Assembly: GCA_963765375.1 (NCBI GenBank)
Contig: CAVXVZ010000003.1
Span: 744,001-808,000, forward strand
DNA: 64,000 bases
Direction: 5' to 3'
From: Roseiarcus sp963765375
GTDB lineage: Bacteria; Pseudomonadota; Alphaproteobacteria; Rhizobiales; Beijerinckiaceae
Shown here: one piece after another, positions 1 to 8,946 of the stretch
Numbering within the stretch: the stretch's first letter is position 1
Layout of the letters: every line of letters starts with the position of its first letter
Notes under the pieces: generated by a model
What the model was told of the DNA's origin: nothing
The model's input: only the letters and a program-made list of their open reading frames with translations
Databases searched by the model: none
Program-made: the position numbers and the translations under genes

Positions 1-534
1 TCCACTTTCGCATTCGGCGAGCTGACGCTGACCGTCGATCCAGCGCACATCACTGAAACGCTGCAATTCCTGCGCGACGATCCCGCGGCCCAGTTCGTTT
101 CGATCATCGACATCTCGGGGGCCGATTATCCGGAGCGCGAGAAGCGGTTCGACGTCGTCTATCATTTGCTGGCGCCGAAGCTGAACCGGCGGGTCAGGAT
201 CAAGGTCGCGACCGACGAAGACACGCCGATCGCGAGTGCGACGGCTGTCTATCCGGGGGCGGACTGGTACGAGCGCGAGGTTTATGACCTGTTCGGCGTG
301 CTGTTCGATGGCCATCCGGACTTGCGGCGCATTCTGACCGATTACGGCTTCGAAGGTCACCCGCTGCGCAAGGACTTTCCGATGACCGGTTTTGTCGAGG
401 TCCGCTACGACGACGGAGAAAAGCGGGTGCGTTACGAGCCCGTGCGACTCAATCAGGAATTCCGCCGGTTCGATTTCCTGAGCCCGTGGGAAGGCGCGCC
501 GTTGCCCGGGGATGAGAAGACCAAGGGGCAGTAG
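1..534 (+). CDS. nuoC: NADH-quinone oxidoreductase subunit C (5' end cut off)
   Basis: Subunit of the peripheral arm of respiratory complex I, which couples NADH oxidation to quinone reduction and proton pumping. The frame is open from base 1 and ends with TAG at 532-534, giving 177 visible residues, so only the N-terminal few dozen residues lie outside the window. The family signature is present: a YEREVYDLFGV stretch followed by HPDLRRIL and a GHPLRKDFP segment. The tail after the RFDFLSPWEG motif is short, so this is the unfused NuoC type and not the NuoCD fusion. nuoD follows 10 bases later, as expected for the operon. Confidence is high. Confidence 0.97.
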   Translation, partial: STFAFGELTLTVDPAHITETLQFLRDDPAAQFVSIIDISGADYPEREKRFDVVYHLLAPKLNRRVRIKVATDEDTPIASATAVYPGADWYEREVYDLFGVLFDGHPDLRRILTDYGFEGHPLRKDFPMTGFVEVRYDDGEKRVRYEPVRLNQEFRRFDFLSPWEGAPLPGDEKTKGQ

Positions 535-544
535 GGAATAAGCA

Positions 545-1735
545 GTGACCGACCAGAACCTCCGCAACTTCTCCATCAACTTCGGGCCGCAGCATCCGGC
601 GGCGCACGGCGTATTGCGCCTTGTGCTCGAGCTCGACGGCGAGGTGGTTGAGCGCGTCGACCCGCATATCGGCCTTCTGCATCGCGGCACCGAGAAATTG
701 ATGGAGGCGCGAACCTATCTGCAGAACGTCCCCTATCTCGACCGGCTCGATTATGTCGCGCCGATGAATCAGGAACACGCCTATGCACTGGCGGTCGAGC
801 GGCTGCTGGGCATTTCCATTCCCCGCCGCGCGCAGCTGATCCGCGTGCTCTATTGCGAAATCGGCCGCCTGCTCTCGCATCTGCTCCAGATTACGACCCA
901 AGCGAACGACGTGGGAGCGATGACCCCAATTCTCTGGGGGTTCGAGGAGCGCGAGAAATTGATGGTGTTCTACGAGCGCGCGAGCGGCTCGCGCATGCAC
1001 GCGGCCTACTTCCGTCCGGGCGGCGTCCACGAGGATCTGCCGCGCAAGCTCATCGACGACATCGAGGCTTTCTGCGATCCTTTCCTCGGCGTCTGCGACG
1101 ATATGGAAACCCTGCTCACCGGAAATCGCATCTTCAAGCAGCGCAATGTCGACATCGGCGTCATTAAGCTCGCCGACGCTTGGGCATGGGGCTTCTCGGG
1201 CGTGATGGTGCGCGGCTCCGGGGCCGCGTGGGACTTGCGCAAGGCGCAGCCTTATGAGTGCTATGAGGAAATGGACTTCGACATTCCCATCGGCAAGAAC
1301 GGCGACTGCTACGACCGTTATGTGATCCGGATGGAGGAGATGCGCCAGTCGGTAAAGATCATGAGGCAGTGCTGCGAAAAGCTCAATTCGGCCGGCGGCG
1401 AAGGGCCGGTGAGGACCGACGACGGCAAGGTTGCGCCGCCACAGCGCGCTAAGATGAAGAGGTCGATGGAGGCGCTCATCCATCATTTCAAGCTCTACAC
1501 CGAGGGCTACAAGGTGCCGCCCGGCGAAGTCTACGCCGCGGTCGAGGCGCCGAAGGGCGAGTTTGGCGTCTATCTGGTCTCCGACGGCTCCAACAAGCCT
1601 TATCGCGTAAAGCTCCGCGCACCCGGCTTCGCCCATCTTCAAGCGATGGACTTCATGTGTCGCAAACACATGCTCGCCGACGTCAGCGCCATCCTCGGGT
1701 CGCTCGACATCGTGTTCGGGGAGGTCGACCGATGA
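545..1735 (+). CDS. nuoD: NADH-quinone oxidoreductase subunit D
   Basis: The 49-kDa type subunit of complex I; it forms the quinone-binding cavity with NuoB and NuoH. The protein has 396 residues, the normal length in alphaproteobacteria, and begins with a GTG codon ten bases after the nuoC stop. The GPQHPAAHGV motif near residue 14 carries the conserved quinone-site histidine, and the GLLHRGTEK motif follows. The C-terminus ends in DIVFGEVDR, as usual for the family. No defect is seen. Confidence 0.97.
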   Translation: MTDQNLRNFSINFGPQHPAAHGVLRLVLELDGEVVERVDPHIGLLHRGTEKLMEARTYLQNVPYLDRLDYVAPMNQEHAYALAVERLLGISIPRRAQLIRVLYCEIGRLLSHLLQITTQANDVGAMTPILWGFEEREKLMVFYERASGSRMHAAYFRPGGVHEDLPRKLIDDIEAFCDPFLGVCDDMETLLTGNRIFKQRNVDIGVIKLADAWAWGFSGVMVRGSGAAWDLRKAQPYECYEEMDFDIPIGKNGDCYDRYVIRMEEMRQSVKIMRQCCEKLNSAGGEGPVRTDDGKVAPPQRAKMKRSMEALIHHFKLYTEGYKVPPGEVYAAVEAPKGEFGVYLVSDGSNKPYRVKLRAPGFAHLQAMDFMCRKHMLADVSAILGSLDIVFGEVDR

Positions 1736-1776
1736 CCGAAGCCGAGCCTTCGGCGCATTCGAGGACGAGCTGACCG

Positions 1777-2840
1777 ATGTCCGTCCGCCGCCTCGCCGAG
1801 GAACAGCCGACAAGCTTCGAGTTCACGCCTGAGAACAAGGCGTGGGCGGAGAAGGAGCTCGCCAAATATCCTCCGGCCGGCAGGCGTCGGCGGTGCTCGC
1901 GCTGTTGTGGCGCGCACAGAAGCAAAACGGCTACTGGCTGCCGAGGCCGGCGATCGAGACGGTCGCGGCGATGCTCGACATGCCCAATATCCGCGTGCTG
2001 GAGGTTGCAACCTTCTACACGATGTTCAATCTGGCGCCGGTCGGCCGTCACTACGTTCAACTCTGCGGCACGACGCCGTGCATGCTCTGCGGCGCCGAAG
2101 ACCTCAAGGCGGTCTGCCGCAAGCGCATCGGCGAGCAGGGCCATGTGACGTCCGACGGCCTGTTCTCGTGGACCGAGGTCGAGTGCCTCGGCGCCTGTTG
2201 CAATGCGCCGATGGTCCAGATCAACGAGGACTATTACGAGGACCTGACGCCGGAGAATTTCGCCAAGCTGCTCGACGATTTGGCGGCGGGCCGGCCGGTC
2301 AGGACCGGCTCGCAGGTCGGGCGCGTCTCTTCCGAGCCGGTCGGCGGCCTGACCTCGCTGACGACGCTCTATGGCGCCGACGGTCGCGGCGCGCCAGGAG
2401 CGCCTGCGCCCGCGAACGATCAGTCGCCTCATTCGTTGGACGAGGCCGCCGCGAACGCGCATGCGGAAGCGGAAGCCGCGCACATTCAGGCTGCGCTTGC
2501 GACCCTGCCGGCGGACGCGACGCCTGAGCAGAGGGCGGACGCGGTCGGCGATCGACCCATGGCGCTCGAAGCCCCGCGCGAAGGCGGCCCGCACGACCTG
2601 CAGCGGATCAAGGGCGTGGGTCCGGTCAACGAGAAGCGTCTGCACGAGCTCGGCGTGTTTCACTTCGATCAGATCGCTGTCTGGGGAAGGAACGAGATTC
2701 GCTGGGTCGCAACCTATCTGTCGTTTCCCGGCCGCATCGATCGTGAGCAATGGGTGGTCCAGGCCGCCAAACTTGCGGCCGGCGGAAGCGGACCCAAGGA
2801 CGAGCAAACCCACATGCCGACCGGGAAGATCGGGGACTGA
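1777..2840 (+). CDS. nuoE: NADH-quinone oxidoreductase subunit E, long form, one apparent frameshift
   Basis: The 24-kDa type subunit carrying the N1a [2Fe-2S] cluster. The N-terminal part (MSVRRLAEEQP, ending KYPP) is read from 1777 and the rest from the frame that continues to 2840. Restoring one G near 1875-1880 would give the usual YPPGRQASAV junction and a protein of about 354 residues. Cluster ligands are visible in CGTTPCMLC and ECLGACC. A Pro/Ala-rich linker leads to a C-terminal helix-hairpin-helix-like region (HDLQRIKGVGPVNEKRL, about 2590-2760), which is known in long rhizobial NuoE proteins. nuoF starts 3 bases after the stop. Because the gene is expected to be needed, a sequence error is more likely than a true mutation. 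Confidence 0.9.
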
Positions 2841-2843
2841 GCG

Positions 2844-4148
2844 ATGCTGGAAGACAAGGATCGCATCTTCACCAACCTCTATGGGCTCGGCGACCGCAGC
2901 CTGAAGGGCGCGCGGGCGCGCGGCAATTGGGACGGGACCAAGGCGATCATCGACAAGGGGCGCGACTGGATCATCGCCGAAATGAAGGCCTCGGGCCTGC
3001 GGGGGCGAGGGGGCGCAGGCTTTCCGACCGGCCTCAAATGGTCGTTCATGCCCAAGACCGTCGATCCCAAGCGGCCGCATTACCTCGTCATCAACGCCGA
3101 CGAATCCGAGCCGGGGACCTGCAAGGACCGGGAGATCATGCGCAACGACCCGCACACGCTGGTCGAAGGCGCGCTGATCGCCTCGTTCGCGATGGGCGCT
3201 CACGCTGCCTATATCTACGTGCGCGGGGAATTCATCAAAGAGCGCTACAATCTCGAGGCCGCGGTCGCGGAAGCCTACGACGCTCGACTCATCGGCAAGG
3301 ACAATATTCACGGCTGGCCATTCGATCTCTACGTCCATCATGGCGCCGGGGCCTATATCTGCGGCGAAGAGACGGCGATGCTCAAGTCGCTCGAGGGCAA
3401 GAAGGGCATGCCCCGCATGAAGCCTCCCTTTCCCGCCGGCATGGGGCTCTACGGCTCGCCGACGACGGTCAACAACGTCGAGTCGATCGCTGTCGCGCCA
3501 ACAATTTTGCGGCGCGGCGCGTCATGGTTCACGAGTTTCGGCGCGCCCAACAATTCCGGCACCAAGGTCTTCAGCATATCGGGTCACGTCAACAAGCCCT
3601 GCAACGTCGAGGAGGCGATGTCGATCCCGTTCCGCGAGCTGATCGACAAACATTGCGGCGGCGTGCGCGGCGGCTGGGACAATCTGCTTGCGGTCATTCC
3701 CGGCGGAGCCTCGGTGCGGCTGGTTCCCGCAGCCCAGATCATCGACTGTCCGATGGATTTCGACTCGCTCGCCAAGCTCAAGTCGGGTCTTGGAACGGCG
3801 GCGGCGATCGTGATGGACAAGTCGACCGACATCATCCGCGCCATCGCCCGCCTGTCCTATTTCTACAAGCACGAGAGCTGCGGCCAGTGCACGCCCTGCC
3901 GCGAAGGGGCGGGTTGGATGTGGCGCGTCATGGAGCGCATGGTTCAGGGCCGCGCGCAGAAACGCGAGATCGACATGCTGCTCGACGTGACCAAGCAGGT
4001 CGAAGGGCACACCATCTGCGCCCTCGGCGATGCGGCGGCGTGGCCGATTCAGGGGCTCATCGCCCATTTCCGCCCCGAGATCGAGAGGCGCATCGACCAA
4101 TATGCGGCCAATCCGGCGAGCGAGCCATTGCGCGCGGCGGCGGAGTAG
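2844..4148 (+). CDS. nuoF: NADH-quinone oxidoreductase subunit F
   Basis: The 51-kDa flavoprotein of complex I. It binds NADH and FMN and carries the N3 [4Fe-4S] cluster, passing electrons to NuoE and NuoG. The protein has 434 residues, normal for the family. The glycine-rich GRGGAGFPTGLKW segment near residue 53 binds nucleotide, NADESEPGTCKDRE lies near residue 90, and the cluster ligands are in ESCGQCTPCREG near residue 345, with a further Cys in the HTICALGD segment near residue 390. It is packed tightly behind nuoE, and an extra gene (4152) follows directly instead of nuoG. Confidence 0.97.
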   Translation: MLEDKDRIFTNLYGLGDRSLKGARARGNWDGTKAIIDKGRDWIIAEMKASGLRGRGGAGFPTGLKWSFMPKTVDPKRPHYLVINADESEPGTCKDREIMRNDPHTLVEGALIASFAMGAHAAYIYVRGEFIKERYNLEAAVAEAYDARLIGKDNIHGWPFDLYVHHGAGAYICGEETAMLKSLEGKKGMPRMKPPFPAGMGLYGSPTTVNNVESIAVAPTILRRGASWFTSFGAPNNSGTKVFSISGHVNKPCNVEEAMSIPFRELIDKHCGGVRGGWDNLLAVIPGGASVRLVPAAQIIDCPMDFDSLAKLKSGLGTAAAIVMDKSTDIIRAIARLSYFYKHESCGQCTPCREGAGWMWRVMERMVQGRAQKREIDMLLDVTKQVEGHTICALGDAAAWPIQGLIAHFRPEIERRIDQYAANPASEPLRAAAE

Positions 4149-4151
4149 CGC

Positions 4152-4619
4152 ATGACAAGCCATATCGCCCAGCTCAACATCGGCCGGTTCCGCTATTCGA
4201 CGGACGATCCGCGGATGGCGGCGTTCATGACGAACCTCGATCGCATCAATGCTCTTGCCGAGCGCAGTGAGGGATTCGTGTGGCGGCTCAAGGATGAGAG
4301 CAACAATGCGACTGCCATCCGACCGGAGAGCGATCCGACGATGGCGGTCAACCTTTCGGTATGGGAAAGCGTCGAAGCCCTCGAGCGCTTTGTCTGGGCG
4401 ACGGTCCACAAGCAGGTTTATAACCGTAAGGGCGAATGGTTCGAAGAGCTCGGAGCACCGCACTTCGTAATGTGGCCCGTCGCTGCCGGACACATTCCCG
4501 ACCTCGCCGAGGCGATGGGGCGGCTCGAATATCTGAGGGCGCGCGGCGATACGGACCTCGCGTTCGGCTGGAGCCACCTGGCGCACATCAAGCTGTGGAT
4601 GAGCCGGAAATGCGGATGA
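4152..4619 (+). CDS. DUF3291-family protein inserted in the nuo operon
   Basis: A 155-residue soluble protein starting 3 bases after the nuoF stop, so it is almost certainly cotranscribed. It resembles the DUF3291 family, a dimeric ferredoxin-like alpha/beta-barrel fold related to antibiotic-biosynthesis-type monooxygenases: AQLNIGRFRY at the start, a central WESVEALERFVW segment and HFVMWPVAAGHIP near residue 100. No cofactor-binding residues can be named, and the substrate is unknown. Its role in or near complex I is open. The strict position between nuoF and nuoG suggests either a maintenance function or a passenger gene. The family assignment is from recall of motifs. Confidence 0.8.
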   Translation: MTSHIAQLNIGRFRYSTDDPRMAAFMTNLDRINALAERSEGFVWRLKDESNNATAIRPESDPTMAVNLSVWESVEALERFVWATVHKQVYNRKGEWFEELGAPHFVMWPVAAGHIPDLAEAMGRLEYLRARGDTDLAFGWSHLAHIKLWMSRKCG

Positions 4620-4641
4620 ACGGGCGCATGGGGCCCACGCC

Positions 4642-4983
4642 ATGAAGATCGAGGGCGAAACGCGGCGATTGGAAACGCACATGGCCGACCTCGCGGGTTC
4701 GTCGTTCCGCAAGGTGAATCTCTCTGGATCGCGTTTCGATGACGTGAATCTTTCAGGCGGCGAATATCGCAACATCAACATGGCCGGCTGTGTCTTCGAA
4801 GATCTGAACATGTCTGGGTGGAGGGTCCACGACGCCAATCTCGCCGGCCTTCGGATTGAAAAGGCCAATCTCTCCGGAGCGTCGATCACGTCCGCGAATC
4901 TGGAGGGGATGACCATCGACGGCCTCTTGGTCGTCGACCTTCTCGAATATTGGCGGGCCGGCCACGCGGCGAGAAGCGCATGA
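4642..4983 (+). CDS. Pentapeptide-repeat protein, translationally coupled to nuoG
   Basis: A 113-residue protein made largely of A(D/N)LXX-type five-residue repeats (for example SSFRKVNLSGSRFDDVNLSG, later ANLAGLRIEKANLSGAS), which should fold as a short right-handed quadrilateral beta helix. About 14 repeats span residues 15-95. It lacks a signal peptide or membrane segment. Its stop overlaps the nuoG start (ATGA-type overlap at 4980-4983), implying translational coupling. Known functions of such proteins range from gyrase protection to scaffolding; none is indicated here. With the preceding DUF3291 gene it forms a two-gene insertion in the complex I operon. Confidence 0.88.
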   Translation: MKIEGETRRLETHMADLAGSSFRKVNLSGSRFDDVNLSGGEYRNINMAGCVFEDLNMSGWRVHDANLAGLRIEKANLSGASITSANLEGMTIDGLLVVDLLEYWRAGHAARSA

Positions 4984-7045
4984 GCAAGATCGTCATCGAC
5001 GACAGGGAAATCGACGTTCCTGCCGAATACACGCTCCTGCAGGCTTGCGAAGCGGCCGGGGCGGAGGTGCCGCGGTTCTGCTTCCATGAACGGCTTTCGA
5101 TCGCCGGCAACTGCCGGATGTGCCTGGTCGAGGTGAAGGGCGGCCCGCCGAAGCCGACCGCCTCCTGCGCCATGGCGGTCAAAGACCTGCGGCCCGGCCC
5201 GAACGGAGAGCCGCCGGTCGTGTTCACCAATTCGCCCATGGCGCGCAAGGCGCGCAAGGGGGTGATGGAGTTCCTCCTCATCAACCATCCGCTCGACTGT
5301 CCGATCTGCGACCAGGGCGGCGAATGCGATCTGCAGGATCAGGCGATGGCGTATGGCGCCGAACTCGTCGCGCTTTTCCGAGAACAAGCGCGCCGTTGAA
5401 GACAAGTTCATCGGGCCCTTGATCAAGACCTCGATGAACCGCTGCATCCAGTGCACGCGCTGCGTCCGCTTCGTGACTGAAGTCGCCGGCGTTCCGGAAC
5501 TCGGCGCGATCGGCCGCGGCGAGGACATGGAGATCACCTCCTATCTCGAGCGGGCGCTGACGTCCGAGCTGCAGGGCAACGCCGTCGACCTGTGCCCGGT
5601 CGGAGCCCTCACCTCGAAACCGACCGCGTTCCACGCCCGTCCATGGGAGTACGTCAAGACCGAGTCGGTCGACGTCATGGATGCGCTGGGATCATCGATC
5701 CGGGTGGATTCTCGCGGCCGCGAGATCGTGCGCATCCTCCCGCGCGTCAACGACGCGATCAACGAGGAATGGATCTCCGACAAGACGCGACACATCGTCG
5801 ATGGGCTTAAGACGCAGCGGCTCGACCGGCCTTACGTGCGCGTCGCCGGCTCGCTCAGGCCTGCGAGCTGGGCAGAGGCTTTCGGCGCGGTCGCTGGCAA
5901 GGTCAAGGGGACGTCGGCGTCCCGGATCGGCGCGATCGTCGGCGATCTGGCGACGGTCGAGGAAATGTTCGCGCTCAAGGCGCTGTTCGCCAAGCTCGGC
6001 TCGCCGAACATCGACTGTCGCCAGGACGGTTCGAAGCTCCATCCGAGATTCGGCCGCGCGTCCTACCTCTTCAATTCGACGATCGCCGGCGTCGACCAGG
6101 CGGACGCGATCCTCGTCATCGGCTCGAATCCGCGCCGCGAAGCGCCGGTGCTCAACGCACGCATCCGCAAGCGCTGGCGCGGCGGCGGCGTGCTGACGGG
6201 GCTCCTCGGCGAAAAGGCCGACCTGACCTACCAATGCAATTACCTCGGCGCCGGGCCCGAATCGCTTGCCGTGTTCGCCGACCATCCTCCGGCCAACAAG
6301 ATCAAGCCGATGTTCATTCTTGGGGCTGGCGCTTTCGCGCGGCCGGACGGCGAAGCGGTTCTCTCGCTCGCCGCCAAGGCTGCTCTTTCGCTTGGGGTCG
6401 TGAAGGACGGGTGGAACGGCTTCAACGTGCTGCACAGCGCCGCATCACGCGTAGGCGGTCTCGATCTCGGCCTGGTCCCGGGCGAACAAGGGCTCGACGC
6501 GTCAGCAATGGCGAAGGCGAATGCGGTCGACGTGCTCGTCAGTCTTGGCGCCGACGAGATCGACATTGAGCCGGGCGCTTTCGTCGTCTACATCGGCACA
6601 CATGGCGATCGTGGAGCGCATCGAGCCGACGTCATCCTGCCGGGGGCGGCCTACACCGAAAAGACCGGCATTTACGTCAACACCGAGGGGCGGCCGCAAT
6701 TCGCCGAACGCGCGGTGTTCCCGCCTGGGGACGCGCGCGAGGATTGGTCGATCCTGCGCGCGTTGTCGGATCCGATCGGCGCGCGACTGCAGTTCGAACT
6801 CGCTCACCCAGTTGCGGTCGGCGCTCGCCGCCGCCTATCCCTTCCTGGTGCGCTTCGACGCGATTGCGCCTCCGGAGGCCGCCGTCTTCGGTCAACTCGG
6901 GGCGCTCGGCGGCGCAATCGACAAAGCGCCGTTCGTTCCGGCCGTCGCCGACTTCTACTTCACCAATCCGATCGCGCGCGCCTCTCGCGTCATGGCCGAA
7001 TGTTCGGCCTTGGGCCGGGGCGTTCAGCGCGATGCGGCGGAATAG
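4980..7045 (+). CDS. nuoG: NADH-quinone oxidoreductase subunit G, two apparent frameshifts
   Basis: The 75-kDa subunit that carries iron-sulfur clusters N1b, N4 and N5 between NuoF and the quinone arm. Three frames together make one protein of about 687 residues: 4980 to about 5363, then to about 6797, then to 7045. The N-terminal [2Fe-2S] domain has CFHERLSIAGNCRMC and a later Cys, followed by HPLDCPICDQGGEC and CIQCTRC...CPVGAL clusters, then a molybdopterin-oxidoreductase-like domain. Both frame changes fall at GAACTC (5361-5366 and 6796-6801), where reading GACTC would restore YGADSSRF and LQFDSLTQL. The shared signature suggests sequence error, so the gene is probably intact in the organism. 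Confidence 0.92.
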
Positions 7046-7057
7046 AGCGATTTCGCG

Positions 7058-8233
7058 ATGAGCAGCGCAACTCCCTCTCGCCCAGCTTCCGCGCCCTGGG
7101 GCGCGATTCTCGGCGCCGGCGCCGTCGTCATCATCGTGATCGTCGGCGCCTTGTGGCTTCTGATCAGAAGCGGCGTGATGTCCGAGGCCGGCGAATGGAT
7201 GCGCGAGAGCGACGCCGGCTCGCTGCTGAGGCACGTGCTCGAGAGCCTGTTGCTGCTGGTATGCCTTCTTCTGTCGACCGCGGCGCTCATCTATATCGAA
7301 CGCAAGATCTGGGGCTCTGTGCAGTTGCGGCGCGGACCCAACGTAGTCGGGCCGTGGGGCGTCCTGCAACCGTTCGCGGATTTCCTCAAGTTCATCTGCA
7401 AGGAGCCGGTTATCCCGGCAAGCGCCAATAAAGGCGTGTTCGTCATGGCGCCCGTGGTTTCGGTCGTGCTGGCGATTTCCGCCTGGGCGGTCATCCCTGT
7501 CGCCGACGGCTGGTCGATAAGCAACATCAACGTCGGGCTCCTCTATCTCTTCGCGGTCTCCTCGCTCGGCGTCTACGGCATCATCATGGCCGGCTGGGCG
7601 TCGAATTCGAAATATGCGCTGCTCTCGGCGCTACGGGCGGCCGCCCAGATGGTCTCGTACGAGGTGTCGATCGGCTTCGTGATCGTGACGGTGGTGCTGT
7701 GCGCCGGTTCGACCAACCTCTCGGAGATCGTGCGCGCGCAAGATACCCGATTTGGCATCCTTGGCTGGTACTGGTTGCCGCTTTTGCCAATGTTCATCAT
7801 TTTCTTCGTATCCGCGCTCGCGGAGACGAACCGGCCGCCATTCGATCTGACAGAGGCCGAATCGGAGCTCGTCGCCGGCTATTCGGTCGAATATTCGGCT
7901 TCGCTCTTCCTGCTGCAGTTCCTCACCGAACTGGTCGCGGTCTTGACCATGTCGGCGATGACCGCGGTCCTGTTTCTGGGCGGGTGGTTGTCGCCGTTGC
8001 CATTTCCGCCCTTCACCTGGGTGCCGGGCCTCATCTGGTTCCTGATCAAGGGGTGGTCGGTGGTGTTCATGTTCTCGATGGTGAAGGCGTTCGTGCCACG
8101 CTATCGTTACGATCAATTGATGCGCCTTGGCTGGAAGGTGTTCCTGCCGATCTCGCTGGTGATGGTGGTGGTCGTGGCCGGCGTGCTCGAATTCACCGGC
8201 CTTGGCGCGAACCCCTCTGGGCCGCTCGGCTGA
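7058..8233 (+). CDS. nuoH: NADH-quinone oxidoreductase subunit H, extended N-terminus
   Basis: Membrane subunit at the junction of the two complex I arms; it forms part of the quinone channel. The protein has 391 residues, about 50 longer than most NuoH. The normal homology begins near residue 55 (LESLLLLVCLLL, then IERKIW and RRGPNVVGPWG). The extra N-terminus contains a strong additional hydrophobic helix (residues about 14-37). A shorter start at the ATG at 7175 would give a protein of usual size, so the first start is not certain. Loop motifs such as SALAETNRPPFDLTEAESELVAGY are intact. Confidence 0.95.
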   Translation: MSSATPSRPASAPWGAILGAGAVVIIVIVGALWLLIRSGVMSEAGEWMRESDAGSLLRHVLESLLLLVCLLLSTAALIYIERKIWGSVQLRRGPNVVGPWGVLQPFADFLKFICKEPVIPASANKGVFVMAPVVSVVLAISAWAVIPVADGWSISNINVGLLYLFAVSSLGVYGIIMAGWASNSKYALLSALRAAAQMVSYEVSIGFVIVTVVLCAGSTNLSEIVRAQDTRFGILGWYWLPLLPMFIIFFVSALAETNRPPFDLTEAESELVAGYSVEYSASLFLLQFLTELVAVLTMSAMTAVLFLGGWLSPLPFPPFTWVPGLIWFLIKGWSVVFMFSMVKAFVPRYRYDQLMRLGWKVFLPISLVMVVVVAGVLEFTGLGANPSGPLG

Positions 8234-8251
8234 CGGAGGAGAAGAAAGTCC

Positions 8252-8746
8252 ATGGCTCTGAGGCTCGCTCAATCCGCCCGCTCGCTGTTCCTTGGCGAAT
8301 TCCTGGCGGCGCTCGCGCTGTCGGTCCAATACATGTTCAAGCCGAAGGCGACGCTGAACTATCCGCATGAGAAGACGCCGCTGAGCCCCCGTTTTCGCGG
8401 CGAGCATGCGCTACGCCGCTATCCCAACGGAGAGGAGCGTTGCATCGCCTGCAAGCTCTGCGAGGCGATCTGTCCCGCCCAGGCGATCACGATCGAGGCG
8501 GGACCGCGGCGCAACGACGGCACCCGGCGCGCGACTCGCTACGACATCGACATGGTCAAGTGCATCTACTGCGGCATGTGCCAGGAGGCCTGTCCCGTCG
8601 ACGCGATCGTCGAAGGACCGAATTTCGAATTCGCGACCGAGACGCGCGAAGAGCTTTACTACGACAAGCAACGATTGCTGGCCAACGGCGATCGCTGGGA
8701 GCGGGAGTTGGCGCGCAACATCGCGCTCGACGCGCCGTATCGATAA
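8252..8746 (+). CDS. nuoI: NADH-quinone oxidoreductase subunit I
   Basis: The TYKY subunit of complex I, 164 residues, a ferredoxin-like protein with two [4Fe-4S] clusters (N6a and N6b) that hand electrons toward NuoB. Both ligand sets are complete: CIACKLCEAICP near residue 65 and CIYCGMCQEACP near residue 104. The amphipathic N-terminal helix that packs on the membrane is present. A GGAGGAG-like ribosome-binding site (acggaggagaag) lies just before the ATG. A non-coding gap of 200 bases follows before nuoJ, the only real break inside the operon. Confidence 0.97.
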   Translation: MALRLAQSARSLFLGEFLAALALSVQYMFKPKATLNYPHEKTPLSPRFRGEHALRRYPNGEERCIACKLCEAICPAQAITIEAGPRRNDGTRRATRYDIDMVKCIYCGMCQEACPVDAIVEGPNFEFATETREELYYDKQRLLANGDRWERELARNIALDAPYR

Positions 8747-8946
8747 CAGACTTCTTCCTTTGCGGGGAAGGAGAAGGCTGACGATGGCCCGTGAAAAGAC
8801 GGACGTTGTCAGCGAGCGCCTTTTGCCGGGCCGGACGGGAGTCCGGGCCCCGACTGGCGCGCCGATGAATGCGGGACCGCCGCGTCGCCCCTTCGTCTGC
8901 AAAGAGGGAGGCGTTGGGGTGAGGGGCTTTTGACGAGAGGCGGGCG
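8747..8946 (+). repeat. Intergenic repeat-like sequence between nuoI and nuoJ
   Basis: Two hundred bases that hold no convincing gene. The start has an imperfect hairpin (cttcttcctt paired with aaggagaagg around a tgcgggg loop). The end reads gaggcgttggggtgagggg, like the end of the element at 63,950-63,977. These resemble the short palindromic intergenic elements that are common in alphaproteobacterial genomes. A 49-codon reading frame at 8784-8933 has low-complexity content and is not considered a gene. Effects on mRNA stability between nuoI and nuoJ are possible but not shown. Confidence 0.5.

Noticed and set aside
1732..1773. Short frame of 13 codons overlapping the nuoD stop
   Set aside because: It is too short and unsupported; it is probably only leader sequence before nuoE.
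8784..8933. Small gene of 49 codons between nuoI and nuoJ
   Set aside because: Its sequence is made of the palindromic repeat, has no similarity and has a composition unlike a protein.
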